Below are positions 10,141-24,877 of a DNA stretch of 64,000 nt, one piece after another. Each line of letters begins with the position of its first letter. Within the stretch, counting starts at the first letter, position 1. Source of the DNA: Uropetala carovei. Its lineage: Eukaryota; Arthropoda; Insecta; Odonata; Petaluridae. The notes below the pieces were generated by a model that worked only from the letters and a program-made list of their open reading frames with translations, had not been told where the DNA came from and made no database searches. Location: positions 2,356,001-2,420,000 of the forward strand of contig JAXCHB010000235.1 of NCBI GenBank assembly GCA_036926305.1, read 5' to 3'. The position numbers were made by a program, and so were the translations under genes.

Positions 10141-13100
10141 CGTTCTTTTTCGGCGATTCGCGTAGCAATCTTGACCAAAAAAAAAAAGAAACGTATTTCC
10201 ATCCATGGTCGCGAAAAAAAACGACAAAAAGAGTCGGAAAAGGAAATAAAAAATTGGAAAAACCGTATTAATCTCATCTTAGAGAGAGATTTTCAAAATT
10301 ATAAATCGATGTCGATCACACTTTTACTTCTCGTCTCGAAAGAGACAAGAGTTCCATGCAAATCCAGAGAAGGTATAACATCGACGGAGGTATTTAACTA
10401 GTGTGTGCTCTGGAACACAACGGGAAGGAATTACTTTTTTATTACCTATTAACTCCTACGCGTTTCTTTTATTTAACGTCACGGGTGTTCCCCAAGAATG
10501 GGAAAAACCGCGGCGAGAAACGTTTGAAAAAATACGTTGTAGGATTCGCATTTCACGCGACAATCCATAAAAAACCGATAGGCTCCTCTTCATATGTCGT
10601 TCCAACGCGCGGTTTGCCGCGGAAACAGGTTTTCGCGCAAAGGGTACTCGAGAATTTGATGCGAAGCAATAAGGGACTCATCTAAGGAAGTGAACAAATC
10701 CTTTCACTACTTTGGTTCACGATTTTTTCATTACAAAGCCCTTGGGAATAAGTATTTTCCCCAGGGCATTTCCCGGTCGCAGATCGAAGACTTGACCAGC
10801 GGCGTATTCGAACAAGAATAATAAATGGCGATATTATAACTGCTTGAATGCTCGGGAATTTCTCTTGCTCGCTAAGTTGAAAAAATGAGGCACGATATTA
10901 ATGAAATGCTTAGACAAAACGTGATATAGCAAAGATGAGTGTTACAAATTGACATTCAGGCACAAAATAAAAACTCGACACCATTTTGCAACAGATGACT
11001 GCGAAGAAAATGAATGCGTAGGTTTAATGATAATGAGAGTTCTAAAGCATTCGCTCAAAAAAAATCCTCTCAAATGCTTTACACACGTGACTGTAGGTCG
11101 ACTGGAAAGCATACATATCCTTATCAATTGAAAACTCCAAGAAACTATAATCGATCTCTTATTATGGCTGAAATCAAACAATGTTTTTCCCACAGCCGTA
11201 AAAAGGTTGGTAAAACCAGTAACAAATGTATTTCAGCTATAATGTAGTAGCCGTCAGCAATGTTTCACAAGCAATATATTCTTGAAAAAGGTGATGGAGT
11301 CTACATTGCAGCCGAAATGCACATTCCGTCGTCCTAACTTTTGCATAGCTTTCCAATGAAAAATTTTAAAATTTTTTCTTTAAGTGTGAGAAAAGGGACT
11401 GAAGTTGGCAAAACATCGCGGAACATTACATTGGATTAATTCACATGAGAAAAAAATAGTGCCCTTAGCAAAAAATTTATCAATTCATGGGAAAATAAAA
11501 AATTACGCAGTCACCTAAACAAGTGTAGTAATTAATAAATCGGTAATTCCCTCAAGGTAGGCGGTCGGTAAAAATCCCTTTAATTAACGCGAGAGAAAAG
11601 AAAGACATTCCCTTGGAATTAATTGCATTTATGTTGAAACAAAGTATTTTGAAGGGCAAATAATCTATCCACACTCCCATTGAAGGATACTATAACGATT
11701 CCTCCGACGCAATGACTTGTGGCCAATGGAACCTAAGGACGATCGAAGGACGATAAAGTTAACTAGCCATTTATTTATTTAACCGGCGTAATCATCGGGT
11801 TTGAAATGGAGGCGAAACAACGCTACATGGATTTACCAGTTCCATAATGTGAAAATTATTGAAAAATCTGGACATGATTCGGATTGGAGCTTCGTTCATG
11901 CAAAACAGGGGTCTTCAAACTATATTCCGAGGAAACTTAGGGTTTTGCGAAAGCTTCATGGAGTTCCCTAAGAGAATGAAAGGGCACGACATGTGCTATC
12001 CTGTTGGTTAGGGCTCCAGGAGAAATTATTTTAAATCTAAGGTGTCCGTGACTTCAGAAAATCCCCTAAGTCAACCAGTCATTTTTCTAATAGTTAATTT
12101 TGCTTTGCACACAGTTCAAACGAATTTTACTCCAAATACAATTTCAGTATTGCAATTTGGTGAGTTTTCTGCGCATCAGTGAGACGCCCTAATGTTTTTC
12201 ATTTTGCTTCTCCTTTTTCAAGAGAGCTATTACACACGAGCCATTTTTTCCGTCACACGATCCTGGATCTATAACTCTTACATCATAAACTATTAAAAGC
12301 AGGAAACGTATTATTTTCAGTAACACTTCCTATAAAAACAATGAGATAATTCTAAACGTGTTTCGTAAGGACAAAAACATCTTCAATGCAGACTGAAATT
12401 GCAACTATATATTTAAGAATAATGGGAGACATTTTCAGTTTTTGCCGTTGTGCTGAAATTCTATATGGAAAGCAAAATAATCGCAGTTTACTCTTATCAA
12501 TATACTAATTTTAATAATACAGAAAATCTTCATATAAACGCCAAGCTACCACGGACGTATTTTTACCAATTGATGTTGATACGATTACATAAATACCATT
12601 TAAAAAATAATTTACGCCTCCAACAAAATGAGATTTTCTTCTTACGAGAATAAATTTTGCATGAAAACAGACTCAAATTCTGGAATGACAAGGCCGATAA
12701 CAAATACATGAGCTTTTGGATCTAATCCATGCCCTGGCTTTGTACGGAGAAATTAATGACTGAAGTCTCGTCACATAATCGACATGAAACTTGAAAGAAA
12801 AATTACAGCGATGAAAAATTTCAAAAATTTAAACTTTAATAGAACTGCTGGCATCATTCATTTGCTCCTACGTCCATTCCTTCGCGGGCATTCCTTTAAG
12901 TATAAATATGCATTCAATTCAACCTTCAATTCTTTCTTTAAGTGATTTACAAAATTGTAAATAATGCATATTAAGCTTTCATTAGTAGAAGCCTTGTAGT
13001 TCATGCTCCATAGATATAATTTTCCAGCGCATTTTCTACGTATTAATCATTAGTCATTCGAAGTAGTGGTTGGGCAGAATATACTCGTCACTCCACCGTG

Positions 13101-16100
13101 ACAGGCTAAACCGCGAATAAGTATCGGAATCTAGCGTTAAATATTAAAGAACCTTGAAAAAGAAAGTTTACGTATAAAAGTCTGTCAATCCCTTATAAAC
13201 TCCTTATTCTGCTACTGATTCTCGAGAACCATTGTCCGGTAGCCAGCGAATAAGCTTACCGTATACCTCCGTACACCACCGTACTCTTTCGAAGCTATCA
13301 ACTCCATTGCGTAGCACTTTCATGCCACCGGAATCGCATTCGGAAGGTAAAACGTCCCACTGCGAAGGCCGCATTTCATTATTTCATTTCCTGCATCTCT
13401 CTCTCTCTCTCCCCGACCGCTGCACTCGGCTTCCACAACCCTCACGCGCCTTTCTCACGCACTCGTGCCTTTTAGGAACACGGTGAGAATGAAAGCGCAA
13501 AAAAACGTAGGAAAGTGACGGTCGGACGCCGCATAAGATTTTTATTTATCTCTACAACGACTATATGCATTTAACACTCCCTCCCGTCATTCGCACCGAA
13601 TTAGAATCACTTTATCGAGGAAGGTGGATGTGTAAATCAACCTTGTGCTCAATGATTTATTTAAAGAGATTTTTTTATTTTTCTAATTTTGAAGCGGAGT
13701 TCTCGCACGCGTAAGGGAATCAAAACACTTCGAGGTACCTAGCGGTATGCCCCGCGAACACTTCCAGCCAAATGGGATTGAATATGATATTCACGCAAGA
13801 TCACATGTTTAAAAAACCGATGAATGACAGATAAGAATTAGACATGCTTTGGTGTAAATGCAATTTATTAGTAACTCACGCTCTTTAGCAAAATTTTCTA
13901 GAGCCCCGATGTAACACGACCCCAATTGGTACAGACTTGGACTCCAAGATTTTCATTTAAATTTACCGGCTGTTGCACCCAAAAGCATTCGCGTCGTAGC
14001 GAGGACCCAGTGCAATTAGCGTAAAATAAAGTGACTATCGGTATACTACTCCATCCATCTGTCAGTGCATTTTTATTTTACTGCAGTCTTTCACGCCTGT
14101 GATACACATCTTATTTCTACTGCGAGAAATTAAAAATAATGCGACGAACCAAGTTACTACGAAAACCTTAAGACTGCATAGGAATTGCAAAAAACTGAGT
14201 GAATTTAGCTGTAGTCGCCGGCTCCCCCACCACAACATAGCTTCCTGGACTTGACCCAAATACTCCTTACGCACGCTTAGAAAGATAAGCTCTAAATGGC
14301 TCTACGCAAGCGAGACCTTGAGCTTGGATCGTGTATACGCTCGTATTAGCGATCAGGCGAATGAGGATCACTGGGTGCCCTAAGTTGCATTGAAAGCGAT
14401 AGCGTCACGCGTTTGCTCATTAGCAGAGCCTTAACATTAAATATAAATGCTACCGTAAGTTGCGCACTAGGAGGTAAACTTCGTCAGAAAGAGATAAACA
14501 AGGTTAAAAAGTCGGAGGGTTGCAGAATTAAGATTTAAACGTCGCTAGGGAGTTAGTATGTCAGTCATGGGTAAGGAAGAAGAAGTAAAAAAAAAATTTG
14601 TAACCTCGCCGCCAGTTTCAATACAACGGACATTAATATTTTTCTTCGAGTTTACGTACCTTAAATAGGTTGTGGAGGATGTCCTCCGACGAAAATGATT
14701 GGTATCGTTCGAGGCTGATAAAATGTTTCTAAAATTCTCACCAATCATTTAATTTCAACTATGAAGGTGAAGGAGTTCTTTCAAACTCTATTTAATAAAC
14801 GCCTAAATACATGTACAGTAATACGTATTTCACAATGACGTACTATTGAGATATATACAGTACTTATAATTCTCGTCGAATACTATGTAAATAATGTAAA
14901 AATATTTATTTGAATCGTAATTCAACCTTAGGTATGACATATATGATACCATATTTTTTTACGTGTGACTTAGTCATTAACAGAAATATCATATTAAGTA
15001 TTAAAAGTATTAAATAATTGATCGTTGATAGTCGATGAGCAAAAATGCACACCACGGAGGAAAATTTAAACTCAATTTTCGGATACAGAAACATATAAAG
15101 GTAGAGTTTCTTAAAATTCAAGCAAGAAAATATTCCAGTTATTTTGATAAAAATATACATTCGTAGTATAACGACTAATTATATTTTTCCATTCGGTGGC
15201 GTTTGTTATACATCACACATTCTTTCAATGCGAAGTAGTGAAATGCCTGGTCAACAGGCGTACGGCATGATAAAATTTCACTGTATTGACATGATGCAAT
15301 TTATCAGAGTGGTGTGTTGCAAAGGATGGCCGGGGGTGCACCAAAAATAACCCTAAAAATCTCCGCCCCCAGGTTTGGTCCTTATAAATCCTACATTAGT
15401 ATTAGTACTGATAATGTTTTATAATCGACCACTATATCAAATTGAGCAGAGTTTCAGACAAATTACGTTCAGGCAACAGCGGAGAATTAACGGTAAAATT
15501 TGATATGATTCGAGGCAGGATTTAAATATCATGTCCATATCGAGTTCTACATTTTTTTCACAACATTACTCGGTCAACGGAGAAAATCCTTCCAAGGCCA
15601 ATTTACGCTCGATTATCAAAGATCTTCGACGGGAGCAAGACGTAACAATGACGAGTTATTCAATCGATTCTCGGCGACTGAATGCGACCGAATTGCCCAT
15701 CGGAGAGACACGAGTCCCTCTCTCTTTTTATCTGCTCGAGTAGAAAATCACGCCCCACGGGATGAACACCTGTTGCGAAACCTGTGGACCTTAACAAAAA
15801 AAATATTCACGTGTTTTTTTCGGGCGCATCAATAAAAATATATCTCTTCGAAGTGAAAAAATAAATAAAAGCCGATTGAAATGTTAAAATTTCTACATCG
15901 CTTAAAGGACAAAAACGATATATCCAAACCTTTAAAATACTTTTAAAACATCCAAAATAGTGACTATAAAACACCACCGCGAGGTAGCTTTAATTTGACG
16001 AAACGCCAAAAGTAAATATTTTTATTATATCTAAATTTTATCCGAGCATTTCTTAATTAGTGTTTGGTTTCTCATACTGTTATTCTTATTATTAAAAGAC

Positions 16101-18353
16101 AAAAAAAATAATCACAGAACCCTTCCGATAGTAGAAAACCAGTTGATAATCAACGTAGGTCCCTCCGACCTGTTGTTCTATAAAAGCTTCGAACTAACAA
16201 TCGGTCTGCATTCACCCAATCTAAATTCCATTGCAATAACATAACGCTTTCATTCTTACCCGAGGCTCGTTCTACAAATATGGCTATACCGCGCTAAGCT
16301 TTTCTTAAGAGTCCGGCTCGTCATTTATCACGCGCTTGAAATACAACTCAATCCATGCCCGTTAAACGGGAAAATTTTACCTCTGTCTCATCGATTCAAA
16401 CCGTTAAAAGCGACTGTTAAGTTAGAGTTTAATGTCAACAAAATGCGGAATAATGGAAAGCACGGCGTAATCTCCCTGATCAAAGAGACCTGGGAAAATT
16501 TCATCTCCTATGCGAATTTTTCATGTGCCCACCAGCTCCCTAGGGAAAGCAACCCGTCATTGGCCAAAAGGCAATCGTGCCAGGGAATACGCTCGGAATA
16601 ATTCGCGTGGGCCTGAAGGGAGCAGATGATGATAGGGAGCAGCTATAGACTCACCGATCCACGTTTACCAAATGGGCACATGTCACACAGCGCACGGGGA
16701 CGCCGGAGAGGAGAAGAAAGGAAACACTGCGCGGGATCCATCGTCCAAAGCCTTTCACTTTCTATTAGTGGGAAGAAAAAGTAGGTCTCATATCAGTTTC
16801 GACTCCGACTCGACCTACCGAAATAAAAATCTCACCTCGAGAGTTTTGAACCTCGCCATTAGTAGGCTACACAGTTTCACGGAATGTTGAACTACCGATG
16901 GGATAGGCAAAAGGAGGACGTGACTCAAATTCGATCTTTATCGTACATAAATCATATATTTATCGAAAAAAAATTTTATTTTACGCTTGAATTTCAGTAA
17001 CTTGTCAAGCAGATCATAAAAATCTCAATAATTTGAGCAATATATATATAACATTGTCATTAGAAAGAAATTAATAACTCCAAAAATAAACTTTGATATC
17101 AATATAATGAAATGCATTACTTGTCCGATCATTTTCACACATTTCTTCACCAAATCAGCATAAACGGAGAGGAATGATAAAATGTGTGTCCATATGAAGC
17201 ATTAAATAACGTTATTTCGCTGTCACGGTTAAGCCGACAATGAGCCAATAATAGAAAGCGAAGCCTTAAAAAAGCCTAGGCCTTTAAAATCGCGCAACTT
17301 CGATTCAAAAGGACCCTTCTGGACATTAAAATATTACGAAACCCTACCATAACAATCAATGCCGACCAAAATGTTTTTATTTATACTCACAGAAGGAAAA
17401 GTTCTTCATAGGAGAACTTTAAAATTTAGCAATATCTTCTCGCCAATTGGAAAACTAAACAAACGTATTGCCCTTAAACAATTCTCTGCACAATTAAATC
17501 GAAGTAAAACTTAATTACTGAGAATTTAAGGGCACGGAATGATTTACACGACGAAGCAAATGTTTACAAAGAAAATTCATAGTTCAAGGACAATGAACAT
17601 TATCCCTCTAAAATCTGTGCAAATGTTGGCCTTACTGGCAACGTATGAAGTACCGAATCAGCGCAAAGAAATTGCTATTCTAAGAAGCGTTATACAAAGG
17701 ATTGAATCGTCTTCCGAGAAGGTAAAAGATTTATTCCTATGCTTTAGTAAAGAAGTACTTTACACCTCAATTGTCAAAACTTTCGACATAGAGATAGATC
17801 AAATGTCGAATGTAATATTTCTAGTTGGAAATTCATAGGTTTTTACGATGATTCAGAATGTTCACACGCAACAATAATCAATTCCGAGAATATTTCCGGA
17901 AATACCCGAGCGTCTCTCGTACTACAAAAAAAAACAGAAATCTGTAATTTTTTTGCGACGTACGAACAAGAAATCTTCCGCCGAGATTTCCAATAGTCTT
18001 TCCAAGAACACGGGCAAAGTTCCTCTCCTGCACTTTCCTAAACGTCACTTATGGACGACGAAGCGAAAACATTACCCCAAACGCGAACTTTTTTTCCAGC
18101 GGTGCATCGAAATTTCGAGATGTACAACGAACCACTTTATCGACCGGGTGTAACGCGACGCAACCCTCGAAAGTTGGTAACGCCGACCGCGGACGTACAG
18201 CGGAAAAAATCATATAAAGCACTGTTGAGGATAGCTTTTAAGGTAAAGAGGAGGCTATAACGTACAGGGTGAGAGCGGCTAAAGGCGAAAAGAGGTTCCG
18301 AGAGGGAGGGAAAAAAGGAATCGGGGGAGGAAAGAAAGAGGGTGAGAGGAGTG

Positions 18354-18513
18354 GCGCGCGTGTGTGTGTGTGTGAGAGAGAGAGGTGAGAGAGAGGAGAG
18401 GAGAGGCGATTCTGCGGCGAATGTGGCTCTCACTTTCTCTTTTGCCTTACCTTCCTCCCCTCTCTCTCTCTCTCTCCTTCCCTCCTCTCCCCCCCGCGCA
18501 CACACACACACAA
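18354..18513. repeat. Low-complexity inverted pair: GCGCGT/GT/GA tract against CT/CGCAC/AC tract
   Basis: The left side runs GCGCGCG, (GT)n and (GA)n. The right side runs (CT)n, CCCCCGCG and (CA)n. The two halves are approximate reverse complements separated by about 45 bp, so the strand can fold into a long imperfect hairpin. Open frames on both strands here (Arg/Glu-rich one way, Ser/Leu/Pro-rich the other) are artefacts of the repeats. Confidence 0.7.
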
Positions 18514-21112
18514 GCCACAGCCCTCCCTTACTCCTAACTCATCCCATATCTCCCTCGCTTTCACTCTCCTCTCGGCCGCGGTGGCCGGGAGGGGCAGCGG
18601 AGACCCCTCCTGGACCTCCCACGGCACCTCCGGAGGAAGGGTAGTGACGTTTTTTTTTTCGCATGCGAAGGGAATGAGACTTGATAACGTGAAATGTTTT
18701 CGTGGATAGGCGAGAGAGTTCCTCCGACTGCGGAAAACCGGTTTTTCGTAAATAGAACCTCTCGAAACGACCAGTGCTCTCAGAAGGCGATCAATTATTT
18801 TCCGATCTGATCCACATTAATATGGGATCATCAATTAGTCAAATTACTTTCAGATGCCCAAGCTCCAAAGGGGCTATTTTTCGCCGGGATGGTCACCTCC
18901 GAGATACGTTTTTCAAAGAACGTCATCATTAACTCCATCGCTAAAACTGTTATTTTCTTTGTTTTCTAAGTATTAAATATTTAGCAGATAACCTGACTTT
19001 CATTTTCCGCTTTTCGTAAAATGATTTTCTTCTTGCATACAAAACTTGTTACAGCGACTTCGTGAAAACTCGCGATTATTTTCCTCTTTCTGGAGAAGAG
19101 CGGGATCGCAGAGATGTGTCAGTCTAACAATTGCATGAGAAACGATGCTTTTAAAACTCTGCCTTAAGGAGGTTATAAATTAAAACTTCTCCGTCAAGAC
19201 TTCTTCTTCCACGAGAATTTTAATTCGGTAAGATTTTTCCTCTTAGTATTTTTCAGATCTGTCGACGAGTATGGAATAGTGAAGGTATTTTTAATTTAAT
19301 TTTTCTCTCGATAGATTCAAATGGATGTTAACGATTGGAAAAGGCCCGAAAATATTGGAAATAACGGAAGTTTTATAACCATAATAAATCTTTCACAATG
19401 ACGTATTCTCACCAACGGTCGCCTCAGCCTATATACATATTTCCCCCTACTAGTTGTAAGTTTGTTAATATGATTAATGCGAGTCACAAAGGGATTGATA
19501 AAACAGAATTTCATAGCCTCGACGAACAATTAAGTGGGTTAAGAGGTTAATTGCATTCAAAAGAGGCGCGTTAACTCTCTGGCTAATATTCTACGCAGCA
19601 TTCAATTTCCGTTTTATTCTATTAATTAATATCCAAGCTAATAAAATGAAGGTCGATGAAAACTAGTCAACTGTTTCGGAACCTATAAATCGGCAGAACA
19701 TTCCTTTTGTTTTTGTTTGTGACTATGCATCGGTCAAAACTTTCTTCAATATGGGTCCGCAATCCAGACGAGCTTCTTAAGGGAGAAAAACATGCAAATA
19801 TTATTCGGGGCGTGGAGAAAAGGCGGTAAGTTAGAGGTGGCAACGTGGTTTACGAAGAGTTTTATGTTCGGCGCCCATGAATTTCGCATGAGAGAGTCGA
19901 GTGAGTTAAGCGTGGACATAGCGAGTGCACTCGTCATGAAAAGAAAAAATACATTCATTTTCATTTCCTATTATTCCTTTGCTCCCAGCCTAGTTTTAAC
20001 GTATAAAAATTTTTCTCTGAATTACAGTCAGATCTCTAATGTTCACGTAGCAAAACGGGACCACTGGACTTGGATAAATGACATTCTAAAAACACGTAGT
20101 CTCTCCAATGGCAATTTATTTCCAGTCTTGTTGAAAATCACTAGATAATTCTTCTCCGTTATGGCCTTAAGTATAAGTTAGAAAGAACGGAGAAAAAATG
20201 TAAACCGTAGCTTAAAGAAAAAAAATTTAATTTGTTGTAAACGCATTAGACTTTCATTACTCCAAAGACTGCATTCAAATATCTGTAACAGCTGATCCAA
20301 CCAAAATTCTATATATATAAATTTAAGGCGTATTATTTCCTGTGAATACATTCTAAAATTAATTTTTAATTTTTAATAAGGCAAATGGCAGGAATAATTA
20401 ATGATACCGACATATTTTTCTTTTCACTGAAAGAACAATTTCAATTCCATTTTAACAGAAGTTCTTCAAAGGATGTATCTCAAAAGATAGAAAAGAATCG
20501 AAGGAGAAGTTACATAATGAAAGGCGACGAAAACCCTTTGCGCTACATGGAACATTTCAAAAAGCAGTTTTCAAATCAACCCGTTCTAGCTCAAATTTTG
20601 GTCCAGTAATATTTGAACATCCATCTAGGGCAAATGATTTCCATAATTTAAGTAGGAAATCATCCCATGGAAACCGATGCAAACGCTCCAAGTGAAACTA
20701 CGAGCCTATTTACATGTTCAGGGAAGGACAAAAGAAAGGGAACGTCCCGCAATCCGCATTGCAAAAGATGGATTGAAATGGTCACCCAAACTCGGAGACC
20801 AATAATAAAACCGTGGCGAGGAAAGCGAGAGAGAAGACAATTCCGAAAGAAAGGAGGTCGTTGAACCTCACCCGCGTCCATGGTGAAAAGGGCACATAGA
20901 CCGCCTCAAAATACTTCAAAATCCAGATGGAAAATACGAAGCTGACGACTATGAAAATATGTGGATATTTCCCCCGGAAAATCGCCCCTAGGATGTACGT
21001 ATATAGTGAATTGGAAAGCACGGAGAATTATTTCGTCGGACAACTCTGCAAAGACAAACCGGAGGAACTTAATATAAATCAACAGAAGGAAAGTATTGCT
21101 ATGCCGACCAAG

Positions 21113-22116
21113 TAGGGTTACCAACCCTCCCGGATTCGCCGGGAGTCTCCCGGAATAGGGCAATATTCCAGAAATTCTCCCGACTCCCGGATCGAGACCT
21201 TTTTCTCCCGTTTTCACTGAACAAGGTAATCGCCATGCGAGTTATATATTTGACCTAACAAAGCTGTTGAAGAGTTGGCAACAATGTGCCGGGTGGGTCA
21301 CATACATCTTTTATTTAAATTGACTGCACGTGTACACAATGCATAACGCGGGAGTTGGGAGACGGCTCAACTAAGTTTCACGCAGGAGCGAAAAAGTATT
21401 GATATTCGTGCCTAGAGCAGTGTGCGTGTATAAGCCAGTCAATAAGATTGACTACAGAAGAGGTATCTGTGTCTGAATGATATTAGAAATGTTTTTAGCT
21501 ATTGCAGCAACTCGGCCGCACCTTCTGGTGAGTACACCGGCATTTTTAAATACATATAATTAGATTTTTGCCGCATGACTAGTGGAAAACGTAAATAAAT
21601 TATAAAAACTATTGCTTTTAATTTCCCGCCCCCTCACATCCAGGATTTTGGCTGGTACGCCTACGAAAGACGAAAACCAATCAAAGCGTTTAACGTACTG
21701 ATTTAGTGCCGCAAAAATATTTGTGCTGTAAACGTTAGTTTTACTGTAACAAATTTCAATCTCTTATGTCTTGATCACGAACTTAATTTAGTTGGCACGC
21801 AAAAAAATCAAGGACTTTTTGTGGCCCGCGAGGCGAAAAAGATTCAACGATTTCAGAAATATTGGCACGCGGGCAATCGCCATCACCGTCATAGGGAATC
21901 ATCCGAGATCGGAATATGAAGAATTGGCTGGTGTCTTTACAGTACTATAAAAATAAAATGAGATTAACTACTCGTTATACGTTTTCTCATCAAAAAATAA
22001 TAAAAGTTTCACGATTCGCTTAAGAGATTTTTCTGGTTTGAGAAACTTCTCCCGGAATTTCGGACTCATGAAGCGGAAATCTCCCGTAATCAATTCCTCA
22101 CGAGTTGGCAACCCTA
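21113..22116. mobile_element. Non-autonomous hAT-like element with TAGGGTTGCCAAC ends
   Basis: The left tip is TAGGGTTACCAACCCTCCCG and the right tip, inverted, TAGGGTTGCCAACTCGTGAG. CTCCCGG-rich blocks lie inside both ends. The flanking 8-mers do not match, so the target duplication has decayed or one edge is off by a few bases. The length is 1,004 bp with no coding frame. Confidence 0.6.
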
Positions 22117-24260
22117 GCTCCAACCCTCAGGCAACCAGAGCAAAGGACGGGGAAAGTGGTAGGGATTTGTTGAGTCATAATAACCAACGGTTGTCGTTTA
22201 ATACCACCAAAGAATCGTTGCTTTCGCATCTATGAATATCGAAGGATAGGCTCACGTCTGCGTTTCACTAATGATAAATATTTGGCCAGCAACTCGTTAG
22301 AATTAAATTCGTCATCTGTCAACCTGTAATCCAGATAGCATATATTCCTTCATTCTCGTAATTCCCCCATAGGTCAGGCGGTAAAATTATCTTCTTATTC
22401 ATTCGTCTACTTTCTCTCATTAATTTCGGTTCCATCGAACTCATTTTCTTGTGTTCAACACATTTTATGACGCACTTAAGTGACCGCCCGAAAATCCCAA
22501 AAATTCTAAAGGTTTCGAAACTTCCTGTGTTTAGACCACTGCTGAGCAATCGGTATGCAGCTGCGAAATACTTACTGTTACGCATTCCACTTGTAATGGC
22601 AGAGTATGTAAAAATGTCAATGTTATATTTTAATTTACAAAATGACATTTATTTATATACAGGATAAAAAAAATAACTTTTCACTGAAATTGTTACATGT
22701 TCACTTTCTCCTTCAACTGTAACTTAACAAAGTTACTTCTTATTTGGAGAATCAGTCATTTCTATCTTCTGATTATACGGATACTGGAAATACTTAGGTA
22801 TTTATTTTTTAGTTTTTGATACTGTTGATAGCGCGCATTCTTTGATTTTAGGATAATTTATTTTGGAAAAAATTTGTTCCATCAATGTGTGAAAAGATAA
22901 TCATTTTTCTTAGCGTTGTTTACAACTCATGGTCTACAAAATACCGTAGAGAAATTTGGTTCGGTGGCACGCCGGGATCGAGAGAACTGGAAAGTGTGCC
23001 ATAAATATATACAAGGTTTAAATTCATTCAGCAAGTGCGTGTGCTTATTGATAAAGTCAAAGTATAGTAAAATATTGAACAGAAATTTAATGCAGGTCAA
23101 CAAATTTCCAAAATAACTGAACATCTTAATGTTGAATTTAATTCTTCTAAACTTATACGATTTTATTCATTGGCTGAATGTCGAGAATAAAGCAACTATC
23201 GTATATGACTTAAATTACTTGAATAAAAAGTTCTGCTAAGACAAAAATGTCAAGTATCAAATTATTAAAATCTTATGGTCTGGATAAAAAAGTTATAAAA
23301 AGAGAATAAAACTATCACAAACAATGTAATAATACTATTATATTATGTAAACGTTCGGAAAAATTAAAAAAGGACTACTTAAAGCAGAGATGACCCATAA
23401 AATAACCTTCATAACTTTCCTCTGTTGCTGTATTGCGAATCCTCACTGCTTCTACCACAATTGCATAGCATACCGGCAATAACACCATAACAACGCCTTG
23501 AAAAGGAAAAGCTGACAATAAAAAAAGCACGCGATTCTATGCACCGTGATGGGGAAAACGTTTCTGCTATACGCTTCGAGTTTATTCACTTCCTGTGCTA
23601 ACCCGCGTGGCATATGGCAAGGGCACAGATCACTCGGCGGCTCTTTGCGTCGACGTCTCCCCTTCGCCCACGACCGTGCGCAGCATGCATATGACGTGTT
23701 TTCTCCTTAGGAAAAGAGATTTTGCACACACACGGAATGCGTCATTTCTGCGTATCGATCGTTTATTGGGTCATCGCGTCCTTTAAAAAGGGAACTGGGC
23801 AACGGAGAATTGATAACTAAGGTCAAAAGTGAGAATAATATACAGGGAAACGAACAGGTCGGACGGAAACATATGAATCAAGGTTTGTTGCCGTTTTATA
23901 CTCCTTCTTATGCTATGTTTAGCGTGTAATAACGCAGGTAAACTTTCACGCAACAAATAAGTCCTTCCGGTAAACCTCATTGCATAACGACATAAAAGCG
24001 ACATGAAATGGAAAAACCTACAACTATAGAAAGTTGTCCAGTCAGAAAACTGAGTGAAATTATGCAACTGCAAATTGCCACTGCAGATTGCGTTTCATCC
24101 ACTCAGCAGTCGGAAATCACAGCCGACTGACGGCGGATGATTAATACCTAAAAAGCTTAAAGAATGAATTTTAAACGTGTGTGTGGTAAATTCTTGTAAT
24201 TTTATGAAAACTATCTCCTACGAAATTCAAAAGAAAGAAATACCGATGTATATTTAAAAA
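22117..24260. other. Anonymous AT-rich stretch
   Basis: No gene, RNA or repeat boundary is recognisable. A CpG-richer patch at 23590-23720 ends in an acceptor-like TTTTCTCCTTAG, but no donor could be paired with it. Confidence 0.35.
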
Positions 24261-24877
24261 CAAGTTAGGAAAGTGTACAGAGTATCACAAATGGGCGCGT
24301 TTCGTGCAATGGAGTATTTGAAAGAAATAATATACGTGTACGTTAGGGAAATAGCGTTTTAAAGTTATTTTCTTCGTCATCAATAATCCATTTTCTTCCT
24401 ATTTAAAAATATTGCATGCACACATAAGGAAATTAAAAGTTTGTTTGTGAAACTGTTTATGTTAGCAACAATAAAGAAGTAACGATGGAAGAAAATTTCA
24501 AAGTCCAACATTCATGTTTGATTTTCTTGATAACGGCTACTCCTACGATAAAAATGTATAGGAAAACAAATTCTCTACTTTACTAGTTCTGTAAGTTTAT
24601 TTGAAAAATATTTTGATATGACCAATACTTTCCAAGCTATGACGGAAAGTTCATATTTTGTCAGCAATAAAGTGGTACCCCTGATTGGCGTACGTGATTC
24701 ATTTATGTGATTTTCTCATTATCTTTGATTGTGTCCTTAATATCAAATTTCACGAAAATACGTTCGGTAAAAGTAGAAAACGTACATGCGGACGGACGGG
24801 CGGACAGACGGACGGACGGACGGACGGACAGACAGACCGACGATAATAGGCGCTCACACTGAAAACGAAACGTGCCT
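24261..24877 (-). mobile_element. Helentron-like repeat, family 2, copy 1, with GGAC-type array
   Basis: This is homologous over its full length to 49170-49760 and partly to 58741-58990. In minus orientation it starts at AGGCACG just after a T run and ends ...CCTAACTTG before another T run. GGCGCGTTTCG occurs near one end and its inverse, CGAAACGTGCC, at the other, which gives subterminal inverted repeats. A tetranucleotide array (GGAC with GGGC and AGAC variants, about 13 units, 24788-24838) lies close to the AGGC end. Short subterminal inverted repeats, an internal microsatellite and T-T insertion are features described for non-autonomous Helentrons. No coding capacity. Confidence 0.6.

Larger units (their letters stand above)
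8813..21112. other. Long anonymous region with GC-rich patches and isolated repeat traces
   Basis: No gene is recognisable over 12 kb. Items seen: a CT-rich tract at 9050-9170; a CpG-rich patch at about 9880-10140 with overlapping open frames on both strands that look like composition effects; a solo hAT-like tip CAGGGGTCTTCAAACT at about 11907; a CT run at 13389-13412; and the purine/pyrimidine hairpin at 18354-18513. The CpG-rich patch could be an exon or promoter, but I could not pair splice sites. Confidence 0.4.

Noticed and set aside
18137..18644. Overlapping frames of 124 and 100 codons rich in Arg/Glu/Gly or Ser/Leu/Pro
   Set aside because: They are produced by GA, CT, GT and CA simple repeats read on both strands.
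24786..24840. CRISPR-like or satellite array
   Set aside because: The unit is 4 bp with substitutions, which is a microsatellite inside a dispersed repeat.
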